Part shown: piece by piece, positions 16,417 through 24,495 of the stretch | Position numbering within the stretch: the stretch's first letter is position 1 | Layout: each line of letters opens with the position of its first letter | From: JABFRJ01 sp033812735 | Lineage (GTDB): Bacteria > Pseudomonadota > Alphaproteobacteria > Rhizobiales > Hyphomicrobiaceae | Length of the DNA: 52,727 bases | Reading direction: 5' to 3' | NCBI GenBank assembly: GCA_033812735.1 | Contig: JAPXTA010000016.1 | Coordinates: 1-52,727, forward strand | The notes under the pieces: model-generated | Databases searched by the model: none | The model's input: only the letters and a program-made list of their open reading frames with translations | What the model was told of the DNA's origin: nothing | Program-made: the position numbers and the translations under genes

Positions 16417-16929
16417 TCAGTAGGCTTCCGGCTCGCCAGATTCGTTCGCGCGCATCATTACAACTTTGTCGATCATCGTGCGGTGCGATAGTAAGAAGTA
16501 TTGGAGTTGCAGTCGTTCATCGAAACAGAAAACTGCGTGCCTGCGGGTAAACCCGCGTTCTCGCCAGGACGCACATGTGACCAGGAAATATTTCTGCTCA
16601 TTCATTCCGCTCGATGTGGGCAATTCTAACGCTCTGCCCATTTCCAGGGACGAAAAGTACCCGCGTTTGGCAGACACATAGCGAGACACAGCCGTAACAT
16701 CGGCGCTTGTATCGATTAGGCGACGAAGATCCGACGCGATTAGTTTCCAATCTTCAAAGTCTCTATTGGGGCGTTCCGTCGTTCCTCCGTGCCCCCTTCG
16801 CTTGTCGCTCCTCCATTGAAGAATGGCCGTCAAATCCGTGGATACCTTTTTGCCATCGGCCATTGTGCTCGTAATGCTCCCGTCCCCGCGCTGCCACAGC
16901 AGCTCCGTCTCTGATGCCGACCGCGACAT
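16417..16929 (-). CDS. Hypothetical protein
   Basis: A 170-residue frame starting MSRSASETELLWQRGDGSIT, with no domain I recognise. It contains a TMADGKKVSTDLTAIL region, a basic middle (RSDKRRGHGG) and a hydrophobic-aromatic second half (KYFLVTCASWRERGF, HAVFCFDERLQLQYFLLSH). There is no signal peptide or membrane segment. The frame stays open upstream to 17106, but that part overlaps the end of mobB and has the odd composition of an antisense reading, so the ATG at 16929 is preferred. Lower GC and relaxed third-position usage compared with purM and mobB point to acquired DNA. It is the last gene on the strand downstream of mobA-mobB. Confidence 0.55.
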   Translation of the reverse strand: MSRSASETELLWQRGDGSITSTMADGKKVSTDLTAILQWRSDKRRGHGGTTERPNRDFEDWKLIASDLRRLIDTSADVTAVSRYVSAKRGYFSSLEMGRALELPTSSGMNEQKYFLVTCASWRERGFTRRHAVFCFDERLQLQYFLLSHRTMIDKVVMMRANESGEPEAY

Positions 16930-16987
16930 TCGCCCACAACCCTGGCGCGTTCTTTCAGCAAATCGTCCCCACACCACCACCCGCCCG

Positions 16988-17545
16988 CTAGCTTGATCTC
17001 CCGCCAAGCCCCAACCGTCCCACCACCAAATCCGCAATCCCCTCGACATCATCCAACCCGAACACCGGCACGGCGCCCGCGTCGACAACCGCATGGTCTG
17101 CCGCAATCGCGATGACGTTCGGATCGGTCGCGGCGAGCGGCTGCTTCGTCAGCGACGCGCCACGCCGCGCCTCGACCTTGAAGATCGGCGCGGTCTTGTA
17201 ACCTTCGACGACGATGAGATCGCAGGGGCCGAGCATGTCGATCACGTCGGGGAAGTCCGGTTCGCCGCGCTCCGCGTACTCCGTCACCAATGCCATCCGC
17301 TCCGACGACACGATCGCCACTTGCCCCGCACCAGCACGGCGATGGCGAGCGCTGTCTGTCGCCTCGTCGTCGATGCGGAACGAGTGGTGCGCGTGCTTCA
17401 CGGTCGCGACCTTGTAACCCCGCCGCACGAACGCCTCGACGAGACGCACCGTCAACGTCGTCTTGCCGGAGTTCTTCCAGCCTGCGACGCCGATGACCGG
17501 CGTGCCGTGCTTGTTTTTTGTGATCGTGGTCTTGGGGCTCGTCAT
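16988..17545 (-). CDS. mobB: Molybdopterin-guanine dinucleotide biosynthesis adaptor protein MobB
   Basis: A GTP-binding accessory protein that assists MobA in attaching GMP to molybdopterin. It is 185 residues long with a Walker A motif in VAGWKNSGKTTLTVRLVEAF. Further MobB landmarks are RGYKVATVKHAHHSFRIDDE, the GPCDLIVVEGYK segment (Walker B region) and PIFKVEARR. Its start overlaps the end of mobA by four bases (17542-17545), so the two are co-translated. The C-terminal tail (GRLGLGGRSS) is low in complexity. Its presence implies that the cell makes bis-MGD molybdoenzymes. Confidence 0.92.
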   Translation of the reverse strand: MTSPKTTITKNKHGTPVIGVAGWKNSGKTTLTVRLVEAFVRRGYKVATVKHAHHSFRIDDEATDSARHRRAGAGQVAIVSSERMALVTEYAERGEPDFPDVIDMLGPCDLIVVEGYKTAPIFKVEARRGASLTKQPLAATDPNVIAIAADHAVVDAGAVPVFGLDDVEGIADLVVGRLGLGGRSS

Positions 17546-18204
17546 GCGCGTGCTTGTGCCAGCAGGCCGCGCGCTTCGTCCAGTTCCTCGGGCGTATTGG
17601 CGTTGAAGAACGGATCCACCGCACGCGCGCCGATCCGCACGAACGGGAAGTCGACCGGAACCGTACCGTGCTTATCGGTCCAGCGCAGAACCTTGCGCAC
17701 CCCGGCACGCAACTCGCGTTCGAGATCTTCAGCATGCTTGACCGGCCAAAGCCCGATCACCGGGTGGACCTCGCCGGCCGACTGGGCAATGGCGATGGCA
17801 TCGGGCTGGTCGACGACGGCGGCCGCCAAGTGTGCGGCAAGGTCCGCCGACAGGAACGGAGCGTCGCTCGAAGCCGTTAACGTATGGGTCGCGGCTGGGT
17901 AGTTGGCCCGCGTCCAAAGCATACCCGCCAACACCCCGGCGAGCGGCCCGACGAAGCCGTCGATGGGATCGGCGGCGACCGGTAATCCGAAAGTCTTAAA
18001 GCGATCTGGATCGCCATTGGCGTTGAGAACCAGGCCCGAGACCTGCGGCTGCAACCGCTCGATCACCCGGCCGAGCATCGTGTTGCCGCCGACATCTAGT
18101 AAGCCTTTGTCACCATTGCGGTTTTCAGCGGCGAACATGCGGCGGGACAAGCCACCCGCAAGGATCGTTCCGGTCATCATCGATCGGGTAAGGGGCGGCG
18201 GCAT
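17542..18204 (-). CDS. mobA: Molybdenum cofactor guanylyltransferase MobA
   Basis: Transfers GMP from GTP to molybdenum cofactor. The nucleotidyltransferase signature GTILAGGLSRRMF is at the N-terminus, followed by GDKGLLDVGGNTML, LNANGDPDRF, PIDGFVGPLAGVLAGM, SSDAPFLSADLAAHL (metal-binding Asp) and the C-terminal FFNANTPEELDEARGLL that is typical of MobA. The length of 220 residues is normal. The first in-frame ATG is used; two methionines at residues 9 and 10, immediately before the signature, are an equally possible start. It is the first gene of the mobA-mobB pair and divergent from the Fe-S flavoprotein gene. Confidence 0.92.
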   Translation of the reverse strand: MPPPLTRSMMTGTILAGGLSRRMFAAENRNGDKGLLDVGGNTMLGRVIERLQPQVSGLVLNANGDPDRFKTFGLPVAADPIDGFVGPLAGVLAGMLWTRANYPAATHTLTASSDAPFLSADLAAHLAAAVVDQPDAIAIAQSAGEVHPVIGLWPVKHAEDLERELRAGVRKVLRWTDKHGTVPVDFPFVRIGARAVDPFFNANTPEELDEARGLLAQARA

Positions 18205-18428
18205 GGCGCGTTGGACCGTGGTCTATCAAAGCTTCAGATGCTGAATTCTATCACGGGCTGGCGGCACGCCTCATTGATTATCCGGCCGGAAGTGTGTGTC
18301 GATGTGACCGCGCCCCTTGCCTTTCAGCGGCAACCGTCCTCTAGTCGGTCGCGTTGATCCCGCTGGGAACGGCAGAATACTGCCTGGGCGGGTGTCATGG
18401 GGACGAAACGCCTGGAGACGTGGCAAGG

Positions 18429-20333
18429 ATGCCTTCGCAGACACTGAGCGCACGCGACTTCGCAAAGAAGGCGCGCGGCCGGACAGCGCCGACCGACATC
18501 GCCAACCCGAAGTACTTCCACAAGGTGGTGGACTGCCAGTGGGCATGTCCGACCCACACCCCGGTTCCCGAATACATCCGGTTGATCGCGCAGGGCCGCT
18601 ACGCCGCCGCCTACATGCTCAATTGGGAAAGCAACGTCTTCCCGGGCATTCTCGGCCGGGTCTGTGACCGCCCCTGCGAGCCCGCGTGCCGCCGCGGCCG
18701 CGTCCAGGTCGGCGACGAGCCGAACGCCAAGGACCCGAACAAGAAGAACGCCGAGCCGGTGGCGATCTGCCGCTTGAAGCGCGTTGCCGCAGACTACAAG
18801 GGCGAGGTCGAAACCTTCATGCCGGAAATCCCGGCGGTGAAGAACGGCAAGCGCGTCGCGCTGCTCGGTGCAGGACCCGCCGCGCTCACCGTCGCTCGTG
18901 ATCTTCTGCCGCTCGGCTATCATGTCACCCTCTTCGAAAAAGACCCGAAGGGCGGCGGCTTGATGCGCACCAACATCCCCTCGTTCCGCTTGCCCGAGAG
19001 CGTGCTCGACGAGGAAGTCTACCGCATCGTCAATTTCGGCGTGGAAAAGCGCTTCGGCCACGAAGTGAAGAGCCTCAAGAACGTTCTGGCCGAGGGCTAT
19101 GACGCGGTCTTTGTCGGCACCGGCGCGCCCAAGGGCAAAGACCTCGACATCCCCGGCCGCAAGGAAGCATCGAAGAACATCCATATCGGCATCGATTTCC
19201 TGACCTCGGTCGCGTTCGGCCACGTCGAGAAGATCGGCCGCCGCGTCGTCGTCATCGGCGGCGGCAATACCGCCATGGATTGCTGCCGCACGGCGCTGCG
19301 CCTCGGCGCCGAAGCCGTCACCGTCACGGTGCGCTCGCCGCGCAAGGTGATGAAGGCGTCGGAGTGGGAGATCAAGGACGCGCTCTACGAGGGCATCCCG
19401 ATCCTCGACAACCACGCGCCGAAGTCGTTCGTCGTCGAGAACGGCAAGTTGGTCGCAGCCGTGTTCGAGAAGATGATCGAAAGCGGCGTTGATGCGAAGG
19501 GCCGGCCGCAGATGAAGGCCTCGGGCGAGATGGTCACCATCCCCTGCGACGACGTGCTGATGGCAATCGGCCAGGACAACGCGTTCCCATGGATCGAGCG
19601 CGACATCGGCATCGAGTTCGGCGAATGGGATATGCCGAAGGTCGACAAGATCACCTTCCAGTCGACCAACCCGAAGGTGTTCTTCGGCGGCGACGCGGCT
19701 TGGGGCCCCGAGAACATCATCTGGGCCGTTAGCCACGGCCACCAGGCGGCGATCTCCATCGACGCCTTCTGCCACGGCAAGACCGTCACCGAGCGCCCCG
19801 CCCCCGGCACCAATCTCGTCTCGCAGAAGATGGGCATCCACGAGTGGTCGTACTCGAACAACTACGCGCCCAATAGCCGCACGCACGTGCCGCACGCCGA
19901 CAAGGCCCAAGCGCTGCGCAATCTCAAGGTCGAGGTCGAGTTGGGCTTCGACGACAAGCTCGCGGCCAAGGAAGTCGAGCGCTGCCTGAACTGCGACGTG
20001 CAGACGGTGTTCACGCCGAAGCTCTGCATCGAGTGCGACGCGTGCATGGACATTTGCCCCGTCGACTGCATCAACTTCATCCACAACGACGACGAGGCAT
20101 CGCTGCGCCAGCAGCTGCGCGTCCCCGCGATGAACAAGGCACAAGATCTCTACGTCTCGCCCGAATTGGCGGGAACCGGCCGCATCATGGCGAAGGACGA
20201 GGACGTCTGCCTGCATTGCGGCCTCTGCGCCGAGCGCTGCCCGACCGGCGCCTGGGACATGCAGAAGTTCACCTATGTCGAGACCCAAGCCTGCAAAGCA
20301 ACGCAGGCCCACAACAACGCATATATTCGGTGA
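18429..20333 (+). CDS. FAD-dependent, iron-sulfur NAD(P)H oxidoreductase (GltD-like) with C-terminal 2[4Fe-4S] ferredoxin domain
   Basis: A 634-residue electron-transfer protein. The N-terminal Fe-S segment (CQWACPTHTPVPEYI and VCDRPCEPACRRG) is that of GltD/dihydropyrimidine dehydrogenase-like subunits. Two dinucleotide folds follow: VALLGAGPAALTVARDL for FAD and VVVIGGGNTAMDCCR for NAD(P)H. GGDAAWGPENIIWAVSHGHQ is the late FAD contact. The last 110 residues are a ferredoxin module with two clusters (CIECDACMDICPVDC and CLHCGLCAERCPTGA). The next gene, 12 bases on, encodes the gamma-alpha chain of a 2-oxoacid oxidoreductase. The pair probably moves electrons between NAD(P)H and the ferredoxin-type acceptor of that enzyme. 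The ATG at 18429 starts just before the family homology; the frame itself opens at 18354. Confidence 0.88.
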   Translation: MPSQTLSARDFAKKARGRTAPTDIANPKYFHKVVDCQWACPTHTPVPEYIRLIAQGRYAAAYMLNWESNVFPGILGRVCDRPCEPACRRGRVQVGDEPNAKDPNKKNAEPVAICRLKRVAADYKGEVETFMPEIPAVKNGKRVALLGAGPAALTVARDLLPLGYHVTLFEKDPKGGGLMRTNIPSFRLPESVLDEEVYRIVNFGVEKRFGHEVKSLKNVLAEGYDAVFVGTGAPKGKDLDIPGRKEASKNIHIGIDFLTSVAFGHVEKIGRRVVVIGGGNTAMDCCRTALRLGAEAVTVTVRSPRKVMKASEWEIKDALYEGIPILDNHAPKSFVVENGKLVAAVFEKMIESGVDAKGRPQMKASGEMVTIPCDDVLMAIGQDNAFPWIERDIGIEFGEWDMPKVDKITFQSTNPKVFFGGDAAWGPENIIWAVSHGHQAAISIDAFCHGKTVTERPAPGTNLVSQKMGIHEWSYSNNYAPNSRTHVPHADKAQALRNLKVEVELGFDDKLAAKEVERCLNCDVQTVFTPKLCIECDACMDICPVDCINFIHNDDEASLRQQLRVPAMNKAQDLYVSPELAGTGRIMAKDEDVCLHCGLCAERCPTGAWDMQKFTYVETQACKATQAHNNAYIR

Positions 20334-20345
20334 GGAAGCGACCCG

Positions 20346-22163
20346 ATGAGCGGCATCAACGATTTCGTCGTCAAGTTTGCGACGGTGAACGGCTCGGGCT
20401 CGGCGTCCGCGAACGGCATGTTCGCCAAGACGCTGTTCCGCATGGGCATCCCGATCAGCGCGAAAAACATCTTCCCCTCGAACATCCAGGGTCTCGCGAC
20501 CTGGTATGAGGTCCGCGTGTCGGAAGCTGGCTACATCGCCCGCCGCGACGGCATCGACCTCATGGTGGCGATGAACCCGCAAACCTATGCGGAAGACTTG
20601 GCCGCCGTCGTGCCCGGTGGCTGGCTCGTGTACGATTCGACCATGCAGCGGACCTGGCCACGCGCCGACATCACCGTGCTCGGTATCCCGATCGCCGAGA
20701 TGTGCGCCCGCAAATGGTCCAATCCGCGCCAGCGCCAGCTGTTCAAGAACATGGTCTACGTCGGCGCGCTCACAGCACTGCTCGATATGGACATGGACGT
20801 CGTCAAAGGCGTCATCGCCGACCAGCTCAAGGGCAAGGCGGAACTCGTCAACGCCAACCTCGATGCGGTCAACCTCGGCCGCGATTACGCCTTCGCCAAC
20901 TTCGCGTGCCCGTTGCCGATCAAGGTGCGCCACGCCAAGGGCAACGACGGCAAGATCATGATGACCGGCAACGACGCCGCCGGCCTCTCGGCGGTCTACG
21001 CCGGGGCGACCGTATGTGCCTGGTATCCGATCACGCCGTCGACCTCGCTTGCCGAAGCCTTCGAGAGCTATGCGAAGCGCCTGCGCATCAAGGACGGCAA
21101 GAAGCAGTATGGCATCGTCCAGGTCGAAGACGAGTTGGCGGCAATCGGCGTCGCCATCGGCGGCGCTTGGAACGGCGCGCGCTCGTTCACGGCGACGTCG
21201 GGCCCCGGCATCTCGCTGATGAGCGAGTTCCTCGGCCTCGCCTACTTCGCCGAGATCCCCGTCGTCCTCTACAACATTCAGCGCGGCGGACCATCGACCG
21301 GCATGCCGACACGTACGGGCCAGCCCGACATCATCTCGTGCGCCTACGCGAGCCACGGCGACACCAAACACGTGCTGCTATTCCCGTCCGATCCGACGGA
21401 GTGCTTTACCCTCGGCGCCGAAGCCTTCGATCTCGCCGAGCGGCTGCAGACTCCCGTGATGGTCATGTCCGACCTCGACATCGGCATGAACGATTGGGTC
21501 ACCGACGAATTGAAGTGGGACGACAGCAAGTCCTTCGATCGCGGCAAGGTACTGACGGCTGAAGAACTCGAGAGCTTCAAGGACCGCAAGGGCAAGCCAT
21601 GGGGCCGCTACCTCGATATCGACGGCGACGCCATTCCTTATCGCACGCTGCCCGGCACGCACCCGACGATGGGTTCATTCTTCACCCGCGGCACCTCGCA
21701 CGACGAGTATGCGCGCTACACCGAGGACGGGTCCATCCATGCCCGCGTCCTCGACCGTATCCACCGCAAGTTCGACACCGCCGCGACGATCGTGCCGAAG
21801 CCGGAGATCACCACCCACAACAAGAGCGGCAAGGTCGGCGTCATCTATTTCGGCGCCACGCGCCCCGCGGTGCTCGAAGGTCTCGACCTCCTCGAGAAGG
21901 ACGGCATCAAGCTCAACGCGCTGCGGCTCAAAGCCTTCCCATTCACCGAGGAAGTCAAAGCCTTCTGCGCCGCACACGACAAGATCTTCGTCATCGAACA
22001 AAACCGCGACGCCCAGATGCGCTCGCTGCTGATGACCGAGGCAAATGTGCCGGGCGAGAAGCTGATCGCGACGCTCAACTACGACGGCACGCCGATGACC
22101 GCCGCCTTCGTCCGCGAGGCCGTCTCGAAGTATCTGAAGCCCCAAAAGGTCGCGGCCGAGTAA
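20346..22163 (+). CDS. 2-oxoacid:acceptor oxidoreductase, fused gamma-alpha subunit (KorA type)
   Basis: A 605-residue chain with the gamma domain first (about 1-195; NGSGSASANGMFAKTLFRMG, PSNIQGLATWYEVR). The alpha pyrimidine-binding domain follows from about 205 (MMTGNDAAGLSAVYAGATVC, WYPITPSTSLAEAF, ATSGPGISLMSEFLGLAYFAEIP). This is the KorA layout of 2-oxoglutarate/pyruvate ferredoxin oxidoreductases, which oxidatively decarboxylate a 2-oxoacid with CoA using TPP and Fe-S clusters. The TPP-binding beta subunit is normally encoded next. Here the following DNA is a tRNA gene and an unrelated hydrolase, so no korB lies in this window. The preceding FAD/Fe-S gene is 12 bases away and surely co-transcribed. 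Substrate is undetermined. Confidence 0.9.
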   Translation: MSGINDFVVKFATVNGSGSASANGMFAKTLFRMGIPISAKNIFPSNIQGLATWYEVRVSEAGYIARRDGIDLMVAMNPQTYAEDLAAVVPGGWLVYDSTMQRTWPRADITVLGIPIAEMCARKWSNPRQRQLFKNMVYVGALTALLDMDMDVVKGVIADQLKGKAELVNANLDAVNLGRDYAFANFACPLPIKVRHAKGNDGKIMMTGNDAAGLSAVYAGATVCAWYPITPSTSLAEAFESYAKRLRIKDGKKQYGIVQVEDELAAIGVAIGGAWNGARSFTATSGPGISLMSEFLGLAYFAEIPVVLYNIQRGGPSTGMPTRTGQPDIISCAYASHGDTKHVLLFPSDPTECFTLGAEAFDLAERLQTPVMVMSDLDIGMNDWVTDELKWDDSKSFDRGKVLTAEELESFKDRKGKPWGRYLDIDGDAIPYRTLPGTHPTMGSFFTRGTSHDEYARYTEDGSIHARVLDRIHRKFDTAATIVPKPEITTHNKSGKVGVIYFGATRPAVLEGLDLLEKDGIKLNALRLKAFPFTEEVKAFCAAHDKIFVIEQNRDAQMRSLLMTEANVPGEKLIATLNYDGTPMTAAFVREAVSKYLKPQKVAAE

Positions 22164-22214
22164 GGCCAGGACGAGGGCAGGAGGGCACACCCCGCATTGG
22201 GCTCTCATTGGCCC

Positions 22215-22243
22215 TTGCAGGGCCGCGGCGACCCCGCTATAAG
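22215..22243 (+). promoter_or_regulatory. Likely sigma-70-type promoter of the tRNA-Pro gene
   Basis: TTGCAG (22215-22220), a 17-base spacer and TATAAG (22238-22243), ending about 60 bases before the mature tRNA 5' end. The promoter of the tRNA-Ser gene at 35288 has a very similar TTGCA/TATA form. Confidence 0.55.
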
Positions 22244-22305
22244 CCGGGTCGTCGATGATACCCCGTCGACGCGCTCGGTAACTATTGCCGACGCACTGGT
22301 CGGAT

Positions 22306-22382
22306 CGGAGCGTGGCGCAGCCTGGTAGCGCACTTGCTTCGGGAGCAAGGGGTCGGAGGTTCGAATCCTCTCGCTCCGACCA
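22306..22382 (+). tRNA. tRNA-Pro (anticodon CGG)
   Basis: A 77-base cloverleaf: acceptor CGGAGCG pairs with CGCTCCG (22372-22378), followed by A and an encoded CCA (22380-22382). The D arm carries AGCCTGGTAG. The anticodon stem CTTGC/GCAAG encloses the loop TTCGGGA with anticodon CGG, reading CCG codons. The T arm is GGAGG-TTCGAAT-CCTCT. Confidence 0.96.
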
Positions 22383-22591
22383 TCTCTTTCATTGTACGGC
22401 CCGGCATCCCAGCCTTCGCAATCCCAAAAGGCCCAACCGCTCTTTGGTGAGCGGCTGCGCCGTGGCGCGCGTGGCATGCCGCGCCGCAGCGACGGCGAAG
22501 CATTGGCGGCAGCGCATTTCGGTGCAACTGTGGTGGCGAGTGGCGGGCGTCGATGGACGACAAAGCCCGAACCCGAAGGCCCAGGGGAAGC

Positions 22592-23782
22592 ATGCACGAC
22601 GTACGCGACTGGATGAATGCCGTTGCGCCGGAGTTCCGGTCGATCCGCCGCGACATTCATGCCCACCCCGAATTAGGCTTCGAAGTTCATCGGACCGCGA
22701 AGTTGGTGGCCGACCGGCTGCGCGCCTGGGGCATCGAGACGGCTGAAGGCGTCGGCGGCACCGGGGTCGTTGGAACCATCAAGGGCAATCGACCAGGGAC
22801 GCGCACGGTGGGGCTGCGCGCCGACATGGATGCCTTGCCGATCCACGAGCAGACCAATCTCGCTTACGCCTCGAAAGCGGCGGGCAAGATGCACGCCTGC
22901 GGCCACGATGGTCACACCGCGATGTTGCTCGCGGCGGCCCGCTATCTTGCCGAGAACCGCGACTTTGCCGGCACTGTGCAGCTCATCTTCCAGCCGGACG
23001 AGGAGGGCGGGAACGGCGCAAAGGCCATGCTGTCCGATGGCCTATTCAAGCGCTTTCCCGTCGATAGCGTTTACGGCATGCACAATACCCCCGGCATGCC
23101 CGTCGGAAAATTCGGCATCCGCAAGGGGCCCTGCGCAGCCGGTGTCGGCAGCTGGCGCGTTTCGTTTCATGGCAAGGGCGGACACGGCGGCTCGACGCCG
23201 CATCTGACCGAAGACCTAACGATTGTTCTCGCTCATTTTATGCTCGGCCTTCAAACCATCGTCGGCCGCAACGTGTCGCCGCTCGAAACCGCCGTCATCA
23301 GCGTCGGGCATTTGACGGGCGGCGTGCCCGAGGCCCCCAACGTCATGCCGTCGGAGGTCGTGGTCTCAGGGACCGCCCGCTACTTCGCCGCGCCGGTCAA
23401 ACCCCTTCTTGAAGGCCGCATCGGCGATCTTGCCGAGGGCCTCGCGAAGGTACACGGCGCAACCGCCAACGTCGGCTTCAGTTGGTTGGCCGCACCCGTT
23501 GTCAATCACGACACCGAAACCGATGTGGCCGCCGCAGCAGCGATGGCGATCGTCGGTACCGAGGCTGTCAACACCGATAGTCCGAAAACCACGGGTGGCG
23601 AGGACTTCGGCTACATGCTTCAAGCCTGCCCCGGCGCCATCATCGGGATTGGCAATGGCATCAATACCGATGGAACGTGGCACGCGCTGCACACGCCACA
23701 GTATGACTTCAACGACGAGATCCTGCCGCTCGGCGCCGCTTATTGGGTGTCAGTTGTGCATCGCGAACTGAAAAGCGACTGA
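22592..23782 (+). CDS. M20 family amidohydrolase (hippurate hydrolase-like)
   Basis: A 396-residue metal-dependent amidohydrolase of the M20D/HipO group, which hydrolyses N-acyl or amino-conjugate amides in the cytoplasm. Landmarks: RRDIHAHPELGFEVHRTA, VGLRADMDALPIHE with a metal Asp, KMHACGHDGHTAMLL, FQPDEEGGNGAKAML with the catalytic Glu pair, GMHNTPGMPVG, and the dimerisation domain with GKGGHGGSTPHL. TTGGEDFGYMLQACPGA and HTPQYDFNDEILPLGA close the chain. AGGGGAAG just upstream of the ATG at 22592 decides the start over a more distal ATG at 22553. It stands alone between tRNA-Pro and a convergent small gene. The substrate cannot be told; annotated relatives act on hippurate, indole-acetyl or N-acetyl amino acids. 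Confidence 0.92.
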   Translation: MHDVRDWMNAVAPEFRSIRRDIHAHPELGFEVHRTAKLVADRLRAWGIETAEGVGGTGVVGTIKGNRPGTRTVGLRADMDALPIHEQTNLAYASKAAGKMHACGHDGHTAMLLAAARYLAENRDFAGTVQLIFQPDEEGGNGAKAMLSDGLFKRFPVDSVYGMHNTPGMPVGKFGIRKGPCAAGVGSWRVSFHGKGGHGGSTPHLTEDLTIVLAHFMLGLQTIVGRNVSPLETAVISVGHLTGGVPEAPNVMPSEVVVSGTARYFAAPVKPLLEGRIGDLAEGLAKVHGATANVGFSWLAAPVVNHDTETDVAAAAAMAIVGTEAVNTDSPKTTGGEDFGYMLQACPGAIIGIGNGINTDGTWHALHTPQYDFNDEILPLGAAYWVSVVHRELKSD

Positions 23783-23810
23783 TCGACGACAAGCAGGATC
23801 GACGCGGCCG

Positions 23811-24089
23811 TCACGTTGCCGAGCGGGCCTTGTCGCGGGCCTTGTCGGCGGCTTGCCGGATCTGCTCCTGCTGCTGTTGCTCGCGCTTCTTCAGTCTCGC
23901 CTTCTGCTCCGCGGCTTCTTGCTGTGTCGGCGGATTGACCACGCCTTTTTCCTTGAGCGATTTGGGCCCGACCGGTTGTCCGACCGTCACCGGATCGCTG
24001 CCAGGGAATGTCTCCTTCAGCCCCTTGTCGAGCTGCTTTTCGAGCTCCTTCTTGCTGAGCTCGTCGCGTTCAACCGATTTGCCGGCCAT
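23811..24089 (-). CDS. Small hydrophilic protein of unknown function (full-length copy)
   Basis: A 92-residue, highly charged protein starting MAGKSVERDELSKKELEKQL. The middle, PGSDPVTVGQPVGPKSLKEK, is followed by a Gln/Lys/Arg-rich helix (QKARLKKREQQQQEQIRQAA) that may form a coiled coil. There is no signal peptide, cysteine or membrane segment. The family is unknown to me; small proteins with a LKETFPGSDPV-like motif occur in rhizobia. A second, shortened copy lies at 27800-27904: both share the start context and the C-terminal helix, but the second lacks 57 codons in frame. The gene is part of a duplicated segment that brackets the RTX protease gene. Confidence 0.7.
   Translation of the reverse strand: MAGKSVERDELSKKELEKQLDKGLKETFPGSDPVTVGQPVGPKSLKEKGVVNPPTQQEAAEQKARLKKREQQQQEQIRQAADKARDKARSAT
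23840..23910. repeat. Direct repeat block 1, left copy
   Basis: 71 bases coding the C-terminal helix of the small protein; matches 27826-27896 in the same orientation with three mismatches. Confidence 0.85.
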
Positions 24090-24222
24090 CGAAGCGTCCT
24101 CCAGGTGTCTAACCAAAGAACAACACCTGAGCGGCGGCCCCGGTTCCCCGCCGCCTTCGCCGGCGCGCGACCGCGCCGGTGGGATGACCAGGCGGCTGGC
24201 CAAGGAACATCCGAAATGGCGG
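24087..24222. repeat. Direct repeat block 2, left copy
   Basis: 136 bases running from the small-gene start codon, through the intergenic hairpin-rich DNA, to an ATG at 24216. It aligns without gaps to 27902-28037 (constant offset 3815) and differs at a modest number of positions. In the right copy that ATG is the start of the racemase-fold gene. Here it opens only a 16-codon frame (MAEADSITASTSFQME), a remnant of a gene start. Confidence 0.88.
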
Positions 24223-24495
24223 AAGCGGACAGCATCACGGCCAGCACTTCGTTTCAGATGGAATAATTGCATCTCAGGGCAATGGGAGAGAGGTTCACGC
24301 CTTCTTCACTTTTTCCATGCAGTAGCGGCGCACAGTTGGCTCTTTAATCTGAACGTCTGTGTCGAGTGAATGATGAGGACGCGACGAGGCTGCGCGCTGA
24401 AAGCCTCGCGGATCGTTCAGGCATCGCTCGCATCCGCTGAGCAGACCGTTTCAGACTGAGTTCGCTGAGTACGCAAGTAAGGTCCGGAAAAGAGT
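24223..24495. other. Leader region of the RTX protease gene
   Basis: With the preceding repeat block this makes about 400 bases without an intact gene. It is less GC-rich than the surroundings and must contain the promoter of the RTX gene. I could not identify a convincing -35/-10 pair or an operator palindrome. Confidence 0.4.

Noticed and set aside
18324..21371. 1015-codon leftward open frame opposite the Fe-S flavoprotein and KorA-type genes
   Set aside because: Its length is due to high GC; composition is typical antisense (Arg, Asp, Val, His rich) and it spans two real genes and their junction.
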